A stretch of 64,000 nucleotides of DNA from Alphaproteobacteria bacterium (GTDB lineage Bacteria; Pseudomonadota; Alphaproteobacteria; Thalassobaculales; Thalassobaculaceae): NCBI GenBank assembly GCA_024742605.1, contig JANSYC010000007.1:1-64000 (forward strand), written 5' to 3'. Shown here piece after piece: positions 9,065 through 16,986 of the stretch (position 1 is the stretch's first letter; each line of letters opens with the position of its first letter). The notes below the pieces were generated by a model. It saw only the letters and a list, made by a program, of their open reading frames with translations, ran no database searches and had not been told where the DNA came from. A program made the position numbers and the translations under genes.

Positions 9065-10468
9065 ATGAGCGTATCACTCGCCGCATTCCTGTACCTGATT
9101 TCCGGCATCTGCTTCATCATGGCACTGCGGGGCCTGTCGCATCCGTCGACGGCGCGTCAGGGGAACACGTTCGGCATGGTCGGCATGGCGATCGCCATTC
9201 TGACCACCCTGGCCCTTCCGGGGGTTCTGTCCTACGAGATGATCATCCTCGGAATCCTGATCGGCGGTGCCATCGGCGCGATCATCGCCAAGAAGATCGA
9301 GATGACGGCTCTGCCTCAGCTCGTCGCCGGGTTTCATTCGCTGGTCGGTCTGGCTGCCTGTTTCGTGGCCGTGTCCGCCTATTACGAGCCGGCCGCCTAC
9401 GGAATCGGCACCAAGGGAGCGATTCAGGTTGCCTCGCTGATCGAGATGGCCTTGGGGCTCGCCATCGGTGCGGTGACCTTCACCGGCTCTATCGTCGCCT
9501 TCGCGAAGCTGCAGGGGCTCGTCTCGGGCCGTCCGCTGGTGTTCACCGGCCAGCATATGCTGAATCTGGCCCTGGGCGTTCTGCTGATCGTTCTGGTCAT
9601 CGCCCTGTGCACCACCCAGTCTGATACGACCTTCTGGCTGATCTTCGTGGTGGCGCTGGCCCTCGGGTTCCTGCTGATCCTGCCGATCGGCGGCGCCGAC
9701 ATGCCGGTGGTGGTCTCGATGCTGAACTCGTATTCGGGTTGGGCCGCGGCGGGTATCGGGTTCACGCTCGAGAACAACCTGTTGATCGTGACCGGCGCTC
9801 TGGTCGGGTCTTCGGGTGCGATCCTGAGCTACATCATGTGCAAGGGCATGAACCGCTCGTTCTTCAACGTGATCCTGGGCGGCTTCGGCGGGGACGATTC
9901 CGCGGCGGCGGCTGCCGGTGGCTACGACGGCGACCGCACGGTCAAGTCGGGTTCGGCGGACGATGCGGCGTTCATCCTCGACAATGCGGGCTCCGTGATC
10001 ATCGTGCCGGGCTACGGCATGGCGGTCGCTCAAGCGCAGCACGCGCTGCGCGAGATGGGCGACCAGCTCAAGGCGAAGGGCGTCAAGGTCCGGTATGCGA
10101 TCCACCCGGTCGCCGGACGTATGCCGGGTCATATGAACGTGCTGCTGGCCGAGGCCAACGTGCCTTATGACGAGGTCCTGGAGTTGGACGAAATCAACCG
10201 TGATTTCTCCAGCACCGATGTCGCCTTTGTGATCGGTGCGAACGACGTCACCAATCCGGCAGCCAAGACCGACCCGTCGAGCCCCATCTACGGCATGCCG
10301 ATCCTGGACGTTGAGAATGCCGGGACCGTGCTGTTCATCAAGCGCTCCATGGGCTCCGGCTATGCCGGCGTCGAGAACGAGGTGTTCTTCCGCGACAACA
10401 CGATGATGCTGTTCGGCGACGCCAAGAAAATGTGCGAGGAAATCGTGCACGCGATGGACCAGCTCTAG
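9065..10468 (+). CDS. pntB: NAD(P) transhydrogenase subunit beta (dII-dIII, NADP(H)-binding)
   Basis: 467 residues. The N-terminal two thirds is a membrane domain with about eight or nine helices. The C-terminal domain III contains the NADP(H) fingerprint GYGMAVAQAQ (near residue 316) and downstream stretches IHPVAGRMPGHMNVLLAEA and VIGANDVTNPAA that are nearly invariant in the family. It uses the proton gradient to drive hydride transfer from NADH to NADP+. It is followed 22 bases downstream by an intrinsic terminator, which marks the end of the operon. Confidence 0.98.
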   Translation: MSVSLAAFLYLISGICFIMALRGLSHPSTARQGNTFGMVGMAIAILTTLALPGVLSYEMIILGILIGGAIGAIIAKKIEMTALPQLVAGFHSLVGLAACFVAVSAYYEPAAYGIGTKGAIQVASLIEMALGLAIGAVTFTGSIVAFAKLQGLVSGRPLVFTGQHMLNLALGVLLIVLVIALCTTQSDTTFWLIFVVALALGFLLILPIGGADMPVVVSMLNSYSGWAAAGIGFTLENNLLIVTGALVGSSGAILSYIMCKGMNRSFFNVILGGFGGDDSAAAAAGGYDGDRTVKSGSADDAAFILDNAGSVIIVPGYGMAVAQAQHALREMGDQLKAKGVKVRYAIHPVAGRMPGHMNVLLAEANVPYDEVLELDEINRDFSSTDVAFVIGANDVTNPAAKTDPSSPIYGMPILDVENAGTVLFIKRSMGSGYAGVENEVFFRDNTMMLFGDAKKMCEEIVHAMDQL

Positions 10469-10490
10469 GAAGCGGGTCCTTCACGAAGGG

Positions 10491-10525
10491 AAAAGGCCGG
10501 GGATGGCGACATCTCCGGCCTTTTT
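10491..10525 (+). terminator. Rho-independent terminator of the pnt operon
   Basis: The arms AAGGCCGG and CCGGCCTT form a hairpin extended by GA/TC pairs. It is preceded by an A-run and followed by TTTTT at 10521-10525. It lies 22 bases after the pntB stop. Confidence 0.93.
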
Positions 10526-10677
10526 CCTGCGTCGCGTGCCTGCCGAAGCACCGCCACCAGAAACCGAGGCCGCCGCGGGACCGGCACGGAATTCGAGGCC
10601 GCAGTGACGTGTTCGTGAGGCGGGTTGCGCTCCGTCCGTCGGCACCCCACATGGTCCGGTCAGGGAGGCGAGGGGCG

Positions 10678-11520
10678 ATGATCGATGTTCCGTGGAATGA
10701 CCGGGCCGGGCGTTTCAGTGTGCTGCGCTTGGCGGCCCTGTCGCTTGCGGTGGCACCCGCGCTCTGGATCGCCTTCGACTCCGCCACCGGGGGGCTCGGC
10801 GCCAAGCCGCTGGATGAGGCGACGCACCGGACCGGAGAGTGGGCGGTGCGCCTGCTGCTGATCACGCTCGCCGTCACGCCGCTGCGCCGGATCACCGGGT
10901 GGACCCGCTGGATCATCGTCCGGCGCATGCTGGGGCTCGCGGCTTTCGCCTATGGGCTGGCCCATCTGCTGCTCTATCTCGCGGACCAGAATTGGCATCT
11001 GGACCGTGCCGTGATCGAGATCGCGGTCCGCCCCTACCTGACGATCGGATTCGTCGCGCTTGCCGGTCTCGCCGTGCTGGCGGCGACCTCGACGGATGCC
11101 GCGATCCGACGCCTGGGCCGCCGCTGGAACCAGCTTCATCGGTTCATCTATGGCCTTGCCGCGCTGGCCGTCCTGCACTTCTTCCTGCAATCGAAGATCA
11201 ACGCCACCGAGGCCACCCTGATGATGGGCTTCCTGCTGCTGTTGATGGGATTGCGCCTGGCCCATCGGGCCGGATGGCCGCCCGGCGCGCCGCGCACGCC
11301 TGTGGTCGTGGCACTGGCGGCCACACTTGGGACCGCCGCGCTGGAGGTGCTCTGGTACGGGGCGGCGACGGGCGTGCCGTGGCGAGCCGTGCTCGAGTCC
11401 AATCTCGTGCTCACCCCCTGGCCCCGGCCCGCCTGGTGGGTCCTGGCGGTGGGACTGACCCTGGCGGTCGTTCCGCTGGTGACACCGCGGGTTGCCGACC
11501 GGACACGCACGGCGGCCTGA
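10678..11520 (+). CDS. msrQ: MsrQ-like heme-binding ferric-reductase-type membrane protein
   Basis: 280 residues from the ATG at 10678, chosen for its AGGCGAGGGG site; an in-frame ATG at 10651 would add nine residues. Several hydrophobic helices carry the ferric-reductase-like core: LRRITGWTRWIIVRRMLGLA near residue 62, FAYGLAHLLLYL, and HRFIYGLAALAVLHFFLQSK near 150. The helix histidines are the heme ligands expected in this family. MsrQ passes electrons from the respiratory chain or NAD(P)H to the periplasmic methionine sulfoxide reductase MsrP. No msrP gene is adjacent, which is unusual. A long hydrophobic C-terminus after about residue 200 adds one or two helices. Confidence 0.87.
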   Translation: MIDVPWNDRAGRFSVLRLAALSLAVAPALWIAFDSATGGLGAKPLDEATHRTGEWAVRLLLITLAVTPLRRITGWTRWIIVRRMLGLAAFAYGLAHLLLYLADQNWHLDRAVIEIAVRPYLTIGFVALAGLAVLAATSTDAAIRRLGRRWNQLHRFIYGLAALAVLHFFLQSKINATEATLMMGFLLLLMGLRLAHRAGWPPGAPRTPVVVALAATLGTAALEVLWYGAATGVPWRAVLESNLVLTPWPRPAWWVLAVGLTLAVVPLVTPRVADRTRTAA

Positions 11521-11529
11521 GTCGTCCGC

Positions 11530-11994
11530 TCACTCCGGCGCCATGCCCTTTTCCGTGAGCTCCTGGATCGCGCTGTCGGATTTGCGGAGATCTTCCATCC
11601 CCATGCCTTTCAGAACGTGGGGCGCTTTGGTGAACTGAATGTTTTCGTAGCCGACGATCTCGATCCGGTTGCCCCAGGGGTCCATGAAATCGAGGAACCG
11701 GCCGGGAAGAATTTCCACGCCCTCCGCCTCCAGAATGGCGCGAACGGCCTCCTTGTCGTCAACCACCAGACCGAAGTGGCGGCCGTCATCCCTGGGTTGT
11801 GTGCGCCCGGACTGCAGGGCCAGGAATTGATCCCCCAGATCGATGAAGGCATCGGTGTCGCTCCGGCTCCGAAGTTTGATGTTGAACAGCTTGCCGTAGA
11901 ACTCCAGGGCCTCATCGATGCTTCCGACTTCGAGGGCGACGTGATTGAAGCCGACGGCGCGGGGTTTGCTCGGGGTTGCAGGGGAATGGGTCAT
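11530..11994 (-). CDS. VOC family (glyoxalase/dioxygenase fold) protein
   Basis: 154 residues. The N-terminal metal-site motif is GFNHVALEVGSIDEALEFY (His near residue 18), and the second half contains DDGRHFGLVVDD and DPWGNRIEIVGYENI, where the Glu is the usual metal ligand. The paired beta-alpha-beta-beta-beta modules fit glyoxalase I, fosfomycin resistance or extradiol dioxygenase folds. The reaction cannot be assigned. The gene has a strong promoter with a palindrome across the -10 region (12008-12057), so it is probably controlled by a repressor encoded elsewhere. Confidence 0.85.
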   Translation of the reverse strand: MTHSPATPSKPRAVGFNHVALEVGSIDEALEFYGKLFNIKLRSRSDTDAFIDLGDQFLALQSGRTQPRDDGRHFGLVVDDKEAVRAILEAEGVEILPGRFLDFMDPWGNRIEIVGYENIQFTKAPHVLKGMGMEDLRKSDSAIQELTEKGMAPE

Positions 11995-12007
11995 GAGCAG
12001 AGTCCTT

Positions 12008-12057
12008 ATAAAACAAGCAGAAACTTGTTATATTGGACGGCGGGCCGGTTCTGTCAA
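12008..12057 (-). promoter_or_regulatory. Strong promoter with overlapping palindromic operator for the VOC gene
   Basis: Reading leftward, a perfect -35 hexamer TTGACA (12057-12052) is followed by AATATAAC around 12034-12027 (a -10 with 17-19 base spacing). Over the -10 and predicted start lies an inverted repeat, arms ATAAAACAAG (12008-12017) and CTTGTTATAT (12024-12033), 9 of 10 bases matching with a 6-base spacer. This layout is typical of TetR- or MarR-type repression. The cognate regulator is not adjacent. Confidence 0.65.
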
Positions 12058-12147
12058 TTGGGCCGGACGAGACCGCATGAGGTTTTCCGATCCGAGACCC
12101 AGAATTCCTCGCTTGAGGTGGCGCACGTCGCGCTCTAACACAGGCCG

Positions 12148-12852
12148 ATGAGTGTTGCCTTTACCCGATCCGGTTTTTGGCGTGGTGCCCGAATGGCGGT
12201 GCCGCTGGGCGTGGCGTCGATCGCCTTCGGGCTCGGCTTCGGCGTGCTGGCGCGGGAGACCGGCCTCGAGCTGGCCGAAGCGCTGGCGATGAGCGCCACG
12301 GTGTTTGCCGGTGCGTCCCAGATGGTGGCGATGGGGGCCTGGACCGATCCGCCGGCGATCCTGGCGCTGACCATTCTCGCCGTGACCATCAACATCCGCC
12401 ATGTGGTGATGGGAGCGGCGCTGCGGCCCTGGATGCAGAGCCTGCCGTTCCTGAAGTCCCATGCCACACTGGCCGTGATGACAGATGTGAACTGGGCCAT
12501 GGGCATGGCCGAGCGTCGGAAGGGCGAGGCGGACGCGGCCATCATCCTGGGCAGCGGCTGCGCGCTTTGGGTCGGCTGGGTGTCGGGAACCGCTCTCGGC
12601 CACACCCTGGGCGCGGCGATGGGCGATCCGAAAGCCTACGGTATCGACGTCATCGTGCCTGCGTTCTTCGCCCTGATGCTGAGCCCGCTGTGGCCGGGCT
12701 GGCGTAAGACTCTGCCGTGGATTCTGGCCGCCTGCGTCGCTCTGCTGGTGCAGCGATTCGTGCCGGGGACCTGGTACGTGGTGGCCGGCGGGCTCGCGGG
12801 AGCGGCCCTCGGTGGCTGGCTGGACGGGCGGGCGGAGCGGCGCCATGGGTGA
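12148..12852 (+). CDS. azlC: AzlC-type branched-chain amino acid exporter, large subunit
   Basis: 234 residues with several hydrophobic segments. The N-terminal part GARMAVPLGVASIAFGLGFG and the conserved core VFAGASQMVAMG (near residue 52) followed by NIRHVVMGAALRPW (near 87) are AzlC family hallmarks. With the small AzlD partner it exports branched-chain amino acids or analogues across the inner membrane. Its stop overlaps the azlD start by 8 bases, so the two are translationally coupled. It is divergent from the VOC gene. Confidence 0.93.
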   Translation: MSVAFTRSGFWRGARMAVPLGVASIAFGLGFGVLARETGLELAEALAMSATVFAGASQMVAMGAWTDPPAILALTILAVTINIRHVVMGAALRPWMQSLPFLKSHATLAVMTDVNWAMGMAERRKGEADAAIILGSGCALWVGWVSGTALGHTLGAAMGDPKAYGIDVIVPAFFALMLSPLWPGWRKTLPWILAACVALLVQRFVPGTWYVVAGGLAGAALGGWLDGRAERRHG

Positions 12853-13147
12853 GGATCTTCAGGTCTGGTTGACGATCGCCGGGATGGCGGTCGGCACCTT
12901 GATGACCCGGATCGGCGGATTCTGGCTGATGCGGCTCGTGCCCGAGGGCGGGTTCATCTCCCGCGCGCTCAACCATCTGCCGGGCGCCCTGGTGATCTCG
13001 ATCCTGGCGCCCTATGCGCTGGACGGCGGGTGGAGCGCGCCGGTGGCGATCCTGGTGGCCTTGGTTGTCGGTCGGCTGGGCCTGTCGGCGATCTACGCGG
13101 TTTTCGGGGCCTGCGCGCTGGTCGCGATCTTGCGCCTGGCGGTGTAA
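12845..13147 (+). CDS. azlD: AzlD-type branched-chain amino acid exporter, small subunit
   Basis: 100 residues with three to four hydrophobic helices and the family core GTLMTRIGGFWLM (near residue 17) and HLPGALVISILAPYAL (near 44). The ATG at 12845 lies inside the end of azlC (ATGGGTGA), giving a coupled pair. The size matches the family's usual 100-110 residues. Confidence 0.9.
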   Translation: MGEDLQVWLTIAGMAVGTLMTRIGGFWLMRLVPEGGFISRALNHLPGALVISILAPYALDGGWSAPVAILVALVVGRLGLSAIYAVFGACALVAILRLAV

Positions 13148-13188
13148 CCGGCGACTGTCGGTCCGAGTTCCGAACCTGGAGGCCTGCC

Positions 13189-13899
13189 ATGTCTGCGGAT
13201 GTCATTGATCACGTGATCGAGGGCGACTTCTCGCCGATGCTGACCATCACCCTGGACCCGGGCGAGGCCGTACAGGCCGAGGCCGGGACCATGGTGCTGA
13301 TGGACCCGGATATCGAGATGACGACCGAGATGCCCGGCGGATTCTTCGGCGCGATCATGCGCAAGGTCAGCGGCGAAAGCCTGTTCCTGACGTTCTTCAC
13401 CAACACCGGGTCGAAACGGCAGACCGTCTCCTTCGCGTCGCCCATGCCCGGACAGATCAGGGCGGTCGATCTGAAGGCCGAGGGCGGCGAGTTCTTCTGC
13501 CAGCGCCGCGCCTATCTCGCCAGTGCCCGGGGCGTGAACGTGACCGTCGCGCTGACCAAACGGCTGACCTCGGGCCTGTTCGGCGGCGAGGGCCTGATCC
13601 TGCAGAAGCTGGAAGGCGACGGGATGTGCTTCGTCGCGGCCGGTGGGACGCTGGTGGAACGGGTGCTGAGCGCTCGAGAGAAGGTCACGGTGGCGACCGG
13701 CTCGCTGGTCGGGTTCTCGGCCAGCTGCGACTACGACATCTCGTTCCAGCGCGGCATCCGCAACATGGTGTTCGGCGGCGAGGGGCTGTTCGTCACCCAT
13801 GTCACCGGCCCCGGCCGGATCCTGGTCCAGACCCAGCCGATCGCCGAGCTGGCGCTGGCGCTGCACGCTCTGGTCCCGAAGGAAAGCCGGGATGAGTGA
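13189..13899 (+). CDS. AIM24 / TIGR00266 family protein
   Basis: 236 residues. Start chosen at 13189 after AACCTGGAGG. The sequence has the beta-rich AIM24 pattern: ITLDPGEAVQAEAGTMVLMD near residue 20, GGFFGAIMRKVSGESLFLTFF near 50, GLFGGEGLILQKLEGDG near 128, and a C-terminal MVFGGEGLFVTHVTGPGRI. The biochemical role of this conserved family in bacteria is unknown; the mitochondrial relative is linked to inner-membrane organisation. The gene converges on the acetyltransferase gene with only 3 bases between stops. Confidence 0.88.
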   Translation: MSADVIDHVIEGDFSPMLTITLDPGEAVQAEAGTMVLMDPDIEMTTEMPGGFFGAIMRKVSGESLFLTFFTNTGSKRQTVSFASPMPGQIRAVDLKAEGGEFFCQRRAYLASARGVNVTVALTKRLTSGLFGGEGLILQKLEGDGMCFVAAGGTLVERVLSAREKVTVATGSLVGFSASCDYDISFQRGIRNMVFGGEGLFVTHVTGPGRILVQTQPIAELALALHALVPKESRDE

Positions 13900-13902
13900 G
13901 GC

Positions 13903-14394
13903 TCACAGCACCCGCTGCCACCAGCCGACATCGTGCCAGCGGCCGAATTTGAAGCCGACCTCCCGATAGATGCCGACCTTGGTGAAGCCGACCGATTCAT
14001 GCAGGGCGACGCTGGCCGCATTGGGCTGGGTGATGGCGGCGAAGGCCGCGTGGTAGCCGCGTGTGGCCAGATCGGGGAGCAGCGCCTGGTAGAGCCGTTT
14101 GCCGAGGCCCTGGCCGCGCGCGCTGGCTGCGACATAGGCGGTGACGTCGACGGACAGCCGGTAGGCTGACCGGTCCCGGTGTTTCGAGCCATAGGCATAG
14201 CCCAGGATTTCGCCGTCGCGTTCCGCCACCAGATAGGGGTGGGTTTGAGAGTAGGTTTCGATCCGGCGCGCCATTTCTTCGACGCTTGGCACGTCCTCCT
14301 CGAAGGAGATCGCGGTGGTCTCCACGATCGGCGCGTAGATCGCCTGGATGGCGGCGGCGTCGGAGACCGTTGCCGCCCGCAGAATGGTCGTCAC
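13903..14394 (-). CDS. GNAT acetyltransferase, phosphinothricin/MnaT-like
   Basis: 163 residues from a GTG at 14394 that overlaps the stop of the preceding gene (GTGA), so it is read as the last gene of the nitrile hydratase operon. The opening LRAATVSDAAAIQAIY, the acetyl-CoA pyrophosphate loop ARGQGLGKRLYQALL (near residue 93) and the tail GFKFGRWHDVGWWQR match the phosphinothricin/methionine-sulfoximine N-acetyltransferase group. Such enzymes acetylate a free amino group of amino-acid-like substrates. The substrate here is unknown; coupling to nitrile hydratase hints at a product of nitrile metabolism or its detoxification. Confidence 0.87.
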   Translation of the reverse strand: MTTILRAATVSDAAAIQAIYAPIVETTAISFEEDVPSVEEMARRIETYSQTHPYLVAERDGEILGYAYGSKHRDRSAYRLSVDVTAYVAASARGQGLGKRLYQALLPDLATRGYHAAFAAITQPNAASVALHESVGFTKVGIYREVGFKFGRWHDVGWWQRVL

Positions 14395-14762
14395 GCGATC
14401 TCGTCCTCGGGCAAGAGGATCGGCTCGCCATGGGGGGCGCGTTCGGCGGCCCGCTCCCAGGCGGTCTTGCGGCTGAGGAGCTGCTCGACCGTCAGATCGG
14501 TCTTCCGGAGCACCAGGATCTCGAGCGCCGCCAGCCAGTGCTGGTAGTAGGTGTCGCCGAGATCCGGATCGCCGTCGGCCTGGGCCTCGGTGATCTTGCC
14601 GGACAGGGTTTCCGCCCATTCGGACCAGGCGAACAGCCCGGTCTCATGCAGCTTGACCGTCAGCGCGAAGGCGCTGGCCTCCCAGGGCTCCCGGAACACC
14701 GGCCCGTCCCGGTCTTTCAGACTGGCCGGAAGCACGTCCAGCGCCGGTTGCGGATTGCTCAT
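14391..14762 (-). CDS. Nitrile hydratase accessory (activator) protein
   Basis: 123 residues. The start at 14762 shares one base with the beta-subunit stop (TGATG). The sequence FREPWEASAFALTVKLHETG, then WSEWAETLSGKI and YYQHWLAALEILVL, mirrors the N-terminal domain of the beta subunit, as is typical of the small activator that helps insert and oxidise the metal centre of nitrile hydratase. Size and position directly after alpha and beta fit cobalt-type operons. It would act in the cytoplasm as a maturation factor. Confidence 0.85.
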   Translation of the reverse strand: MSNPQPALDVLPASLKDRDGPVFREPWEASAFALTVKLHETGLFAWSEWAETLSGKITEAQADGDPDLGDTYYQHWLAALEILVLRKTDLTVEQLLSRKTAWERAAERAPHGEPILLPEDEIA

Positions 14763-15412
14763 CACGCGGGCTCCAGATAGGGCTCCCAGAGGTCCAGGTG
14801 CACGGCACCGCCCTGGCCGTCGGCGCCCCACAACTCCTCGGCGGTGAAGGCCACATTGTAGATGTGATGGGCCACGCCGTGCTCGCCGCGGGCGCTGGCA
14901 TCGGCGAACACATGGGCGCCGTGGTGCATCACGATCTCGCCCACATGGCCGCGCACGTATTGCGGGGCGCGAGTGTGGCCCGGCGGGTTCATCGATTTAA
15001 CGCGAACCCTGTCACCCGGCTTAAAGGCCGGCGCGTGCGCAACCTCACGGGCATAGGGCGAGCCCTGCTGCAGCGCCTTGAAGACCCGGTCGGCGGGCAG
15101 GGCCGCCACGTTGGATTTTCCGTTGGCCTTCCCGGTCTTGAGCTCCTCCTCGGTCACCAGACCGGTCTCGACCAGCAGAACCTCGAGTCCGTGCAGCCAC
15201 TGTTCGTAGTAGCTGTTGTCGAGATACCGGCCGGGGGGCTGCTTCTCGCGGGCATGCCGGCTGATGTCGATGTTCCACTGGCCGAGCCCGCCGCAGGCCA
15301 GGGTGAGGGCGAAGGCCTTCTTCTCCCATTCGCCGTGAAACCAGGGCTCGTCCTTTTCCTGAACCACCGGGCCGAAGCCGTGCATCCCGCCCATATCGTG
15401 TGCGCCGTTCAT
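14762..15412 (-). CDS. nthB: Nitrile hydratase beta subunit
   Basis: 216 residues. It starts [16 protein letters not shown], the standard opening of beta subunits, followed by the [21 protein letters not shown] helix region and [15 protein letters not shown]. The C-terminal SH3-like barrel contains [19 protein letters not shown] and [18 protein letters not shown]. It forms the active heterodimer with the alpha subunit, converting nitriles to amides. Its start overlaps the alpha stop (ATGA). Confidence 0.96.
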   Translation of the reverse strand: MNGAHDMGGMHGFGPVVQEKDEPWFHGEWEKKAFALTLACGGLGQWNIDISRHAREKQPPGRYLDNSYYEQWLHGLEVLLVETGLVTEEELKTGKANGKSNVAALPADRVFKALQQGSPYAREVAHAPAFKPGDRVRVKSMNPPGHTRAPQYVRGHVGEIVMHHGAHVFADASARGEHGVAHHIYNVAFTAEELWGADGQGGAVHLDLWEPYLEPA

Positions 15413-16059
15413 TCCGCAGCCTCCGGCACCTTGGCGGGGAAGGTCACGACTTCGGTCCCGATCATGGAATTGCGGGTGATCAGGTCGACCAACTCATCCT
15501 CGCCCAGATGCTCCGTTCCGGCGGGGCGCATCGGCAGCACCAGATAGCGGAGCTCGGCGGTTGAATCCCACACCTTGATCTCGACATCGTCCGGCAGCTC
15601 GGTGCCGAAATCCCTGAGCACGCCGCGCGGATCGTTGACGGCGCGGGCCCGATAGGGCGCGGACTTGTACCAGACCGGCGGCAGGCCGAGCACCGGCCAC
15701 GGATAGCAGGAGCAGAGGGTACACACGACCATGTTGTGCACCCTGGGCGTGTTCTCCAGCACCACCATGTGCTCGCCCTGTCGGCCCTCGAAGCCGAAGG
15801 ACTTGATGGCGGCGGAGGCATCCTCCAGCAATTGGGCCTTGAAGGCGGGATCGGTCCACGCCTTCGCCACCACCTGCGCGCCGTTGCGCGGGCCGACCTT
15901 GGTCTCGTAGGTGTCGATGAAGATGTCGAGCGCCGCCGGGTCCACCAGACCCTTGTCGATCAACAGGGATTCCAGCGCTTTCACCCGAAGCTGCAGCTCG
16001 CTCAGCCGGGGATGCTCGTGGTCATGATCGTGATCGTGGTGATGATCGTGCGATGACAT
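15409..16059 (-). CDS. nthA: Nitrile hydratase alpha subunit, cobalt type, His-rich N-terminus
   Basis: 216 residues. The metal-binding loop is [10 protein letters not shown] (Cys113, Cys116, Ser117, Cys118); Thr at position 114 is the mark of cobalt-type enzymes, whereas iron-type enzymes have Ser. Cys116 and Cys118 are the residues expected to be oxidised to sulfinic and sulfenic acids. The first 17 residues contain eight histidines alternating with Asp/Glu (positions 4-16), an unusual extension that could bind cobalt or nickel. It hydrates nitriles to amides in the cytoplasm. First gene of nthA-nthB-activator-acetyltransferase, with a GAAAGAGGG ribosome-binding site. No amidase gene is adjacent. 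Confidence 0.95.
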   Translation of the reverse strand: MSSHDHHHDHDHDHEHPRLSELQLRVKALESLLIDKGLVDPAALDIFIDTYETKVGPRNGAQVVAKAWTDPAFKAQLLEDASAAIKSFGFEGRQGEHMVVLENTPRVHNMVVCTLCSCYPWPVLGLPPVWYKSAPYRARAVNDPRGVLRDFGTELPDDVEIKVWDSTAELRYLVLPMRPAGTEHLGEDELVDLITRNSMIGTEVVTFPAKVPEAAE

Positions 16060-16154
16060 GGGCAGCCCTCTTTCGCGGCGGGGAATGATAGTACCGGAAG
16101 TCTAGGCTTTTCGTCTGCCGCACGACAATACCCGCGTCGGGCACACTCTCGTGC

Positions 16155-16898
16155 CTAGAAGCGCATCGGCAGGGCCTCGGCAATGATCCTGGCCTCGATG
16201 GCATCCCGGGCCTTCTGGCCGGTCTGGCCGATGATGCCCAGCAGCCAGTCCTCGAACCCGTGGGCTTCGTCCCGCCGGTGCAGGCTGTGCAGATGGCGCA
16301 GCATTTCGATCTGGGACATGACGGGGAAACTGCGCCCCTCCGACGGGATCTCCGCCACCGCCACCGGCGAGCCGTCGCGTGTCAGCAGGCCGCAGCGGGC
16401 CGCATACAGCAGCATGGTCTCGGGCGCCGGGCGCGCGGGGTCGACGCTGGCCACCTCCAGGGGAAGCGAGACCCTGTCGTAGTGCACGCCCAAGCCCTCG
16501 GTCGCATCCATCCGGTCGAGGGCGGGGCCGTCCAGCCAGTTCACCCAGAGCTCGGTGACGGCGCCCGGAGACCTCGCCAGCGTGGCGGGCGCAGAGCCGT
16601 AACCCGCGAGATGGGCGGCGAATACCACATCCACACCCCGCGCCTTGATCCGGGTCACGGGAATGCGGACCGGCCCGCTCATGTAGCGCGGCGCGAACTT
16701 GCGCTCCAACTGGCGCGGGCTGCGGTTCGATCCCACCGCGATCACCGGAGTCAGCCCGGCGAAGGAGAAGTCCGCCGGCAGCGGCTCGGCCTGCGCCCCG
16801 GTGAACAGGTAATCCTCCGGATGGGTCGGGTAGGGATAGCCCAGGGCCCGGGTCAGAGGATCTTCATCGGTTTCCGGATAGGCGTCTGGTTTGGACAT
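16155..16898 (-). CDS. Conserved hypothetical protein, possible gamma-glutamylcyclotransferase-like fold
   Basis: 247 residues from the ATG at 16898. No family is recognised with certainty. The stretch PVIAVGSNRSPRQLERKF (near residue 51) resembles the YGSN loop of gamma-glutamylcyclotransferase-like folds, and LDRMDATEGLGVHYDRVSLP (near 129) resembles the later part of that fold, where an acidic residue is often catalytic. There is no signal peptide or membrane segment. It lies 95 bases upstream of nthA on the same strand and is divergent from the dehalogenase-like gene. The fold assignment is tentative. Confidence 0.65.
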   Translation of the reverse strand: MSKPDAYPETDEDPLTRALGYPYPTHPEDYLFTGAQAEPLPADFSFAGLTPVIAVGSNRSPRQLERKFAPRYMSGPVRIPVTRIKARGVDVVFAAHLAGYGSAPATLARSPGAVTELWVNWLDGPALDRMDATEGLGVHYDRVSLPLEVASVDPARPAPETMLLYAARCGLLTRDGSPVAVAEIPSEGRSFPVMSQIEMLRHLHSLHRRDEAHGFEDWLLGIIGQTGQKARDAIEARIIAEALPMRF

Positions 16899-16986
16899 GG
16901 CGCGCTCTGATGCGTTGGAGGTCGGGTGCAGAGTGCGGTAGCGTGCGCGGTCTTTCAACGGTCAGACACAGGAATTGGACCCGCCC

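Noticed and set aside
9074-10450. Minus-strand open frame of 458 residues opposite pntB
   Set aside because: Low-complexity His/Arg/Asp/Gln-rich translation antisense to a certain pntB gene.
15030-15400. Plus-strand open frames over the nitrile hydratase genes
   Set aside because: Antisense to the nthB and nthA genes, which have full family motifs.
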